Shown here piece after piece: positions 9,401-11,767 of a DNA stretch of 11,767 nucleotides; the first letter of the stretch is position 1, and each line of letters starts with the position of its first letter. A program made the position numbers and the translations under genes. The stretch is from contig JAIOSI010000239.1 of NCBI GenBank assembly GCA_021107695.1, positions 1 through 11,767 of the forward strand, in the 5' to 3' direction. A model generated the notes under the pieces. The model worked only from the letters and a program-made list of their open reading frames with translations. It was not told the DNA's origin and ran no database searches. Origin of the DNA: a bacterium (GTDB lineage Bacteria > RBG-13-66-14).

Positions 9401-11767
9401 GCACAAACTCTGGTCTGCTGCCGTTGCTGCGGCAGGGGACGACGGCGAGCTGTCCATCGCCCTGACCTACCAGCAGCGGCTCTACGAAGAAGCCGAGACG
9501 GCGGTTGAGCGGGCGCGCGCCCTGCAACGACTCTCTCGAATCCACGCCGCCCTGGGTGAGCTTCCCGACGCTCTGGAGGCGAACCAGAGCTATCTACTGA
9601 CCCTGGCGGAGGTCGGCGACTCCACGGTTCCCGCCCTGGCGGAGCCGTATCTGAAGGGTTACTGGGATCGCGCCCTGCTCCAGGTGCGCCTCTATCGCTA
9701 CGACGAAGCGCGGGAGGAATTTGAGCAGGCTCTGCTGCTGGCGGTTGGTTCGGAACGAACCGCGACTCGGGCGCAAATCTGCCTCGACCTATCCAACCTC
9801 CACTACGCCAATCTGGAGCAGCCGGAACAGGCTCTGCGCTACGCCGAAGAGGCGGAGACACTCTATTGGCAGCTTGATGACTCCGCCGGTCGCGCTTCGG
9901 CACTGGCGCAGCTTGGCTTCATCCACACCGCTCTGGGCAAAGCCGACCACGCCCGCCAGCTTCACCAGGAAGGACTGACGCTGCTGCTCTCTTCCGGTGG
10001 TGGCGGCTCGGAGCAGACCCGGCTGGACAACCTCTACGGGCTGACCAAGGCGTACTGGAACCTGCGGGACTACGAGCAGTCGGCGCAAATCTGCCAGTCC
10101 ACGCTGGAGGAGTTGGGCGAAGAGGGCAACCTCCGGCTGCGCTCACTCTTCGAGGGAGCCTGGTCGCTGAGCCTGCTGGGTCTTCAGCAGGACGAGGCGG
10201 CTCTCGAAGCAGCGCAACGCTCACTGACTCTTGCCGAGGAAGCGGACTACCTGCCGGAGCTTGCCGCTGCCAACGCCAATCTCGCCCTCATCCACCGCCT
10301 CAGCGGCAGCTTCAACATGGCAGAGCTGCACTTCAGCCGGGCATACATGTTCGATCAGGCGATCGGCTATCAGCTCGGCATGGAGAAAGACCTGCGCCAT
10401 CTGGCAATCACCGCCGAGCTGGCTGGCGACCTCGATGAGGCAATCTCCTACCACCGCCGTTATCTGGCTCTCGACGACAGCGAAACTCCCAGCCGACGAC
10501 GAGCCTTGGGCTACTACGACCTCGCCCGCCTCACCAGCGATGCGGCGGCAATTGAGCAGGCGACGAGTTACTCCCGCCAGCTTGGGCTGACTGAGCTTCC
10601 CTGGCGGATTCACTTCGTTAACGAAGAGTACGCCACCGCCCGGCAGCTGGCGAAGCTGTCAATTTCGGAGACCGAGCTGACCCGCCTCCGCGATGGTCTC
10701 TTCACCACCCCCCGCGACCTCTACGGCGAACTGATCCACCGTGCCGCCGAGGTTAACGAGGGAGCGGAAGCCTTAACCCTGCTGCTGGAGCTACACGCCC
10801 TGACCGAGGAGCGACCGCTGCTGAGTACCGAGGTTCACTGGTCGGAAGGGCTGGGTGAACTCCTTGATGAAGAGCTTGAGGCAGCCGAGGAGCTGATCGT
10901 CTCGCCGGGGAACCCCACGCACCACGACCTGCTTGTCAGAGAGATTGTCGTCAACTATCCCGCCTTCGCCGGACTGGTCGGCGATGTCTCCGCCGAGGAA
11001 CTGCGCTCCCGACTCGACTCCCATCAGGCTGCTCTGGCGTGGTTTGTTGATGGCGATGTCCTCTACAGCTGGCTGATTACCGCCGACGGCGTGGAACTTC
11101 AACGGTTCAGCGAGACGGCAATCACCACAACAACCCGGAGCTTCTTAGCCCAGCTTACCAATCGTCTGGACGAGGAGGAGTTTACCCGCCTCGGTGAGGA
11201 GCTTTCGCTGCTTCTGCTGGAACCGTGGGCAGCACAACTCCGCGAAGCCCGGCTTACCGAGCTGATTCTGCTCCCCGACGGCGTTCTGAAGCAGCTTTCC
11301 TTCGCTCTGCTTCCCTGGCAGGACAGGCAGCTGATCGACCGCTTCGCCCTGAGTTACAGCGGTGGCGCAGGCTGGTCAGCTCCCAGCGAACGGGAGCAGG
11401 ACGAGGTGCTGCTGAGTCTGGCGACCGAGGAGCTGACCTTCGCCACCCGTGAAGCCCGGGGGATTGCCAACCTCTTCCCCCTTGCCGCCGAGCCGCTGAC
11501 CGGGAAGGCTGCCAAAGAGAGCAGCTATTACGAGCTGGCGGGTAATGCTCGCTATCTCCACCTCGCCTGCCACGCCAGCCTGGCGAAGGGCGATCCGCTG
11601 GCTTCTTCCCTGCTGCTGAACGCCGACCGGGGCTGGGGCGAGGATGGGCGACTCACCGCCGGAGAGATCATCGGAACGCCGCTAAGCTGCGAGCTTGCCG
11701 TCCTCTCCTCCTGTCAGACCGCGCTGGGCAGCAATGGCGGCGGCGATTCCCTGCTCTCTTTAGCCAG
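3408..11767 (+). CDS. Giant exported TolB-propeller / TPR / tandem CHAT protein (3' end cut by window edge)
   Basis: One frame stays open from the ATG at 3408 to the right edge: 2786 complete codons, all translated by hand without a stop or frameshift. Residues 1-19 are a signal peptide (LPALLLLLASVSVA, likely cut after A19), so the protein should leave the cytoplasm. The order is then: beta-propeller of TolB/PD40 type (about 42-383), alpha-solenoid with TPRs (385-1625), degenerate CHAT (about 1625-1958), second TPR block (about 1959-2515), and intact CHAT (about 2516 to the edge). CHAT is a caspase-like cysteine protease fold related to separase; it usually sits in cytoplasmic proteins. The start is the only possible one: an in-frame stop lies at 3369 with no ATG, GTG or TTG between, yet no Shine-Dalgarno is visible. 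The exact substrate, partners and function are unknown. A C-terminal sorting domain may follow beyond the window. Confidence 0.92.
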   Translation, partial: MSLKHLPALLLLLASVSVAEEAAADSATEVVEKPVGLELSAFEQLTTHSAHDSSPSLRPGLSLLAFVSDRSGNEDIWVNNLRTGTTEQLTTHTAADYQPAWDTSGETVFFVSTRDDPDGEIYSINTITNFPRRLTEYRGRDESPAVSPDGRLVVFARTEERSGATAPACLGEDWNLPERLSNLYQINADGSDLKRITDSGGTEPTWSPDGEWLCYVVPGVDRSALVLRRLSDGYETVLVNEGSYVAAPRWKPAGLVFTRFALDTNNDGRMNSADNAQVCFVSAENLRLIQDGVYDGVAATDRLSGGQLPWRRVTAVGSWNGLADLGGVNIFFSSDRSGNGDLWSVPINPPPISDDPATAFRAARGVIHDPAGQLLAFSLFVDRFAAEDDWAARAQLEYAHLLESPELGFPRQAAVERGLVAERWPSGVVGVARSELAALRERWSQAVSYDELPSAERYLTEGAGTETVAPTLLDDCYELAGRVEETVPEAACGTLSLAGEIHTYQREYELALADYEAASYLGGDFSLRAEADYGYAETLRRLRRTEEAENHYLYILLSYPAEREWLFSAGDSFIEMKLADTVDVERLDALQNIIVDYAPYVELAAHARFLIGAELAELEQSEEAIMAYRAVLEDYPSARLEGAAALFEIARLERELRRPERAGEALKRISEEYADLEAGLPALMAQRQLRRVLLEDADGYRRRNDYQRAEALIRRALDNDYDDPAAHRALVKLFCEELGRRDRILWEYRERLAVAPDDGLAHYAVGLALTYKSAERGETVNEFSFTEAERLLRKAVELRFDLPQAWYTLGWLELTRAELEREKGNNRQAGEALERSLEQLNRALAQNDVELDPNFEADICLLLGNANYLFNNPARALGFYSQRDELATLRYSDAVEARFEFNYARSARHVDDYPTALTHFRRAIELFEAAENEVGALMCADGIALVRFEQEDWDAGVNAFVEVSERYEALALAAETESVESPKMGERIRAAQLALAAQVKRGYALRNVGLCYFFNRYYPDAIDYFTRALTINDTLINKSQDEAEAGLLNFQVTAGLAGDASESAQGFDPIGERQLLYTFIAKCYLNQGDHRQAITFYQQRLELFEERRATEIEEEVAAAERSKIYSQLGKLSYQVGNRAEAIDYYLLALAESETAGAERGRIVSLTNLTELAMSLDEELSARTYVNEDNAELITSVERLLVKLNEIEASRVEIEDQRLLARVSHARGALLRLLSQKIVEVDSDEAGISEPAEQYRLLEQAEAAFFAAQASYEAVFLTATSSRQALRDIGGSIVCEHNRAAVLAELGSPGAESLFQRSRDRADLFSLQRLSWRISRSMADYHRSRSNPVAAGLHLEQALNGVEREIGQRSDTRLDSLSFEQITILYELARRLSIVADDGSPPWVHLQTVLRYVGRVSDFSVLPTPPTGELGELRDWYAAALTQAAESGDHSRLVALLEWLHGDALARLVGESDSMLERILLPLPPVYEQEDFSLQTPFSVTFAEIRRLYESAVALAADKGEWEKGFELIDRQYAAEMAGIFGDRELTPHFEMDKVFLRNERYSQEQINLLATISSAYGTSLDPGADAILQELRRGLEAEQRNYRYLIEEERPLLRSLVGAYPLKTEEIQATLRPGEAMLSFFFAENNCYGWLLTPDSLTGRPLELDRAEAAKLVEDARNHPALLPLLYQKLIAPFEPEASNLLTLYLVPDGALWEVPWTAALQQSRSDHIPAAVLLYSPSDLGYAYEQRNIAYDRPLLAIPEASVDDRYDDLGMAVQMRRVDVKGELLWEWQNVDELLSAATSRRLFDLTAPLRLDESDPLYNGFFVGAEWNEVDRDYLDFHALLGANIGANTISLSAMGDVAYAPERLGRNIGVLLRGFYYAGIPSVVLNLNDAESRPSRYFASLFNENLLVSSPAGAFQQAKQETLAEYPDDYDLGAMLLGFSGFSDEEAVAFAEEHFTKTVYSAQANYEDQRYSFAWYQYLKAAGMAEQLGDPASKHKLWSAAVAAAGDDGELSIALTYQQRLYEEAETAVERARALQRLSRIHAALGELPDALEANQSYLLTLAEVGDSTVPALAEPYLKGYWDRALLQVRLYRYDEAREEFEQALLLAVGSERTATRAQICLDLSNLHYANLEQPEQALRYAEEAETLYWQLDDSAGRASALAQLGFIHTALGKADHARQLHQEGLTLLLSSGGGGSEQTRLDNLYGLTKAYWNLRDYEQSAQICQSTLEELGEEGNLRLRSLFEGAWSLSLLGLQQDEAALEAAQRSLTLAEEADYLPELAAANANLALIHRLSGSFNMAELHFSRAYMFDQAIGYQLGMEKDLRHLAITAELAGDLDEAISYHRRYLALDDSETPSRRRALGYYDLARLTSDAAAIEQATSYSRQLGLTELPWRIHFVNEEYATARQLAKLSISETELTRLRDGLFTTPRDLYGELIHRAAEVNEGAEALTLLLELHALTEERPLLSTEVHWSEGLGELLDEELEAAEELIVSPGNPTHHDLLVREIVVNYPAFAGLVGDVSAEELRSRLDSHQAALAWFVDGDVLYSWLITADGVELQRFSETAITTTTRSFLAQLTNRLDEEEFTRLGEELSLLLLEPWAAQLREARLTELILLPDGVLKQLSFALLPWQDRQLIDRFALSYSGGAGWSAPSEREQDEVLLSLATEELTFATREARGIANLFPLAAEPLTGKAAKESSYYELAGNARYLHLACHASLAKGDPLASSLLLNADRGWGEDGRLTAGEIIGTPLSCELAVLSSCQTALGSNGGGDSLLSLA
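3531..4556 (+). other. Domain: TolB/PD40-like beta-propeller of the CHAT protein
   Basis: Residues about 42-383 show WD40-like (PD40) blades. Typical pieces are LLAFVSDRSGNEDIWV (64-79), YQPAWDTSGETVFFVST (95-111), ESPAVSPDGRLVVFA (142-156), EPTWSPDGEWLCYV (223-236) and INIFFSSDR-like VNIFFSSDR (328-336) with DLWSV following. In TolB and relatives such propellers bind protein partners in the periplasm, so this may be a sensor or docking module. Residues 263-274 insert an EF-hand-type loop (D-x-N-x-D-G-x-x-N-x-x-D). Confidence 0.8.
4560..8282 (+). other. Domain: long TPR/alpha-solenoid region of the CHAT protein
   Basis: Residues 385-1625 are almost wholly helical and rich in Ala, Glu, Leu and Arg. 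TPR-like units are clear at about 605-640 (AHARFLIGAELAELEQSEEA), 705-735, 785-845 (AWYTLGWLEL), 905-935 (YPTALTHFRRAIELF), 1005-1030 (YPDAIDYFTRALTI), 1080-1105 (DHRQAITFYQQRLELF) and 1125-1150 (NRAEAIDYYLLAL). From about 1245 the repeats become hard to assign, and residues 1480-1625 resemble the helical lead-in that commonly precedes CHAT domains. TPR arrays in CHAT proteins usually act as scaffolds or sensors. Confidence 0.75.
8280..9281 (+). other. Domain: degenerate CHAT (pseudo-protease)
   Basis: Residues about 1625-1958 keep CHAT landmarks: YGWLLTPD, then LVPDGALWEVPW (1706-1717), then after the catalytic region RGFYYAGIPSVVLNLND and DLGAMLLGFSG. The His motif reads LFDLTAPLRL, with P1811 in the His place, and the Cys motif reads ISLSAMGDV, with M1858 in the Cys place. 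Both are 47 residues apart, exactly as H2722 and C2769 are in the second CHAT domain, so the alignment is secure. The domain should lack protease activity. Confidence 0.78.
9282..10952 (+). other. Domain: second TPR block of the CHAT protein
   Basis: Residues about 1959-2515 contain roughly eight TPR-like units of the 40-residue kind often linked to CHAT domains, for example 2039-2071 (LPDALEANQSYLLTLAE), 2120-2155 (PEQALRYAEEAETLY), 2165-2195 (ADHARQLHQEGLTLL), 2205-2240, 2285-2320 and 2325-2360 (LDEAISYHRRYLAL). A glycine-rich stretch, SSGGGGS (2195-2201), breaks the block. Confidence 0.75.
10953..11767 (+). other. Domain: CHAT caspase-like protease with intact His/Cys (partial)
   Basis: Residues 2516-2786 carry LLPDGVLKQLSFALLPW (about 2641-2657), the His motif YLHLACHASLAKGDPL with catalytic H2722, DGRLTAGEI (2746-2754) and the Cys motif VLSSCQTALG with catalytic C2769. 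These are the standard CHAT signatures. The window stops 17 residues after the Cys, before the conserved tail that would read AG.P.VV in most members, so completeness of the fold cannot be judged. Confidence 0.88.

Noticed and set aside
8616..9545. Open frame of 309 codons on the minus strand
   Set aside because: It is a shadow of the degenerate CHAT and second TPR region. The plus-strand frame runs through without a break and carries all the recognisable motifs.
1060..11767. The propeller gene and the giant CHAT gene as a single operon
   Set aside because: They are separated by 296 bases with repeats and a separate well-spaced promoter directly before the second gene.

Overview
The window carries three protein genes and no RNA genes, mobile elements or CRISPR. 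Two of the three run off the window edges. The coding DNA is GC-rich and the intergenic DNA is more AT-rich. A type IX secretion (Por) type A sorting domain at the C-terminus of the middle gene points to a bacterium of the Fibrobacteres-Chlorobi-Bacteroidetes (FCB) sphere, or one of the uncultured candidate phyla that share this secretion route. The species cannot be named from this sequence.

Layout. Positions 1-794 (minus strand) hold most of a calcium/sodium antiporter gene of the YrbG/CaCA family, cut by the left edge. A divergent intergenic region (795-1059) has promoter-like sites for both neighbours. Positions 1060-3111 (plus) encode a 683-residue secreted protein: a seven-bladed FG-GAP/VCBS beta-propeller with calcium loops, a fibronectin-like region and the sorting domain. 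Blade seven appears to be split by a nested domain of about 70 residues. Positions 3112-3407 hold no gene but contain three short palindromic elements that look like one repeat family, followed by an inverted repeat and a good promoter. From 3408 to the right edge there is one unbroken reading frame of more than 2786 codons.

The giant gene is the centre of interest. Read in order it encodes a signal peptide, a TolB/PD40-like beta-propeller with an EF-hand-type loop, a very long TPR/alpha-solenoid, a CHAT (caspase-like) fold that has lost both catalytic residues (His to Pro, Cys to Met), a second TPR block, and a second CHAT domain with an intact His/Cys pair. This amounts to a predicted exported protein in which a pseudo-protease and an apparently active caspase-like protease share one chain. 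The window ends inside the second CHAT domain.

How the genes relate: the two plus-strand genes both encode exported, propeller-bearing proteins, but a gap of about 300 bases with repeats and a separate promoter argues against one operon. The antiporter is divergent and probably unrelated in function, although all three products involve or may bind calcium.
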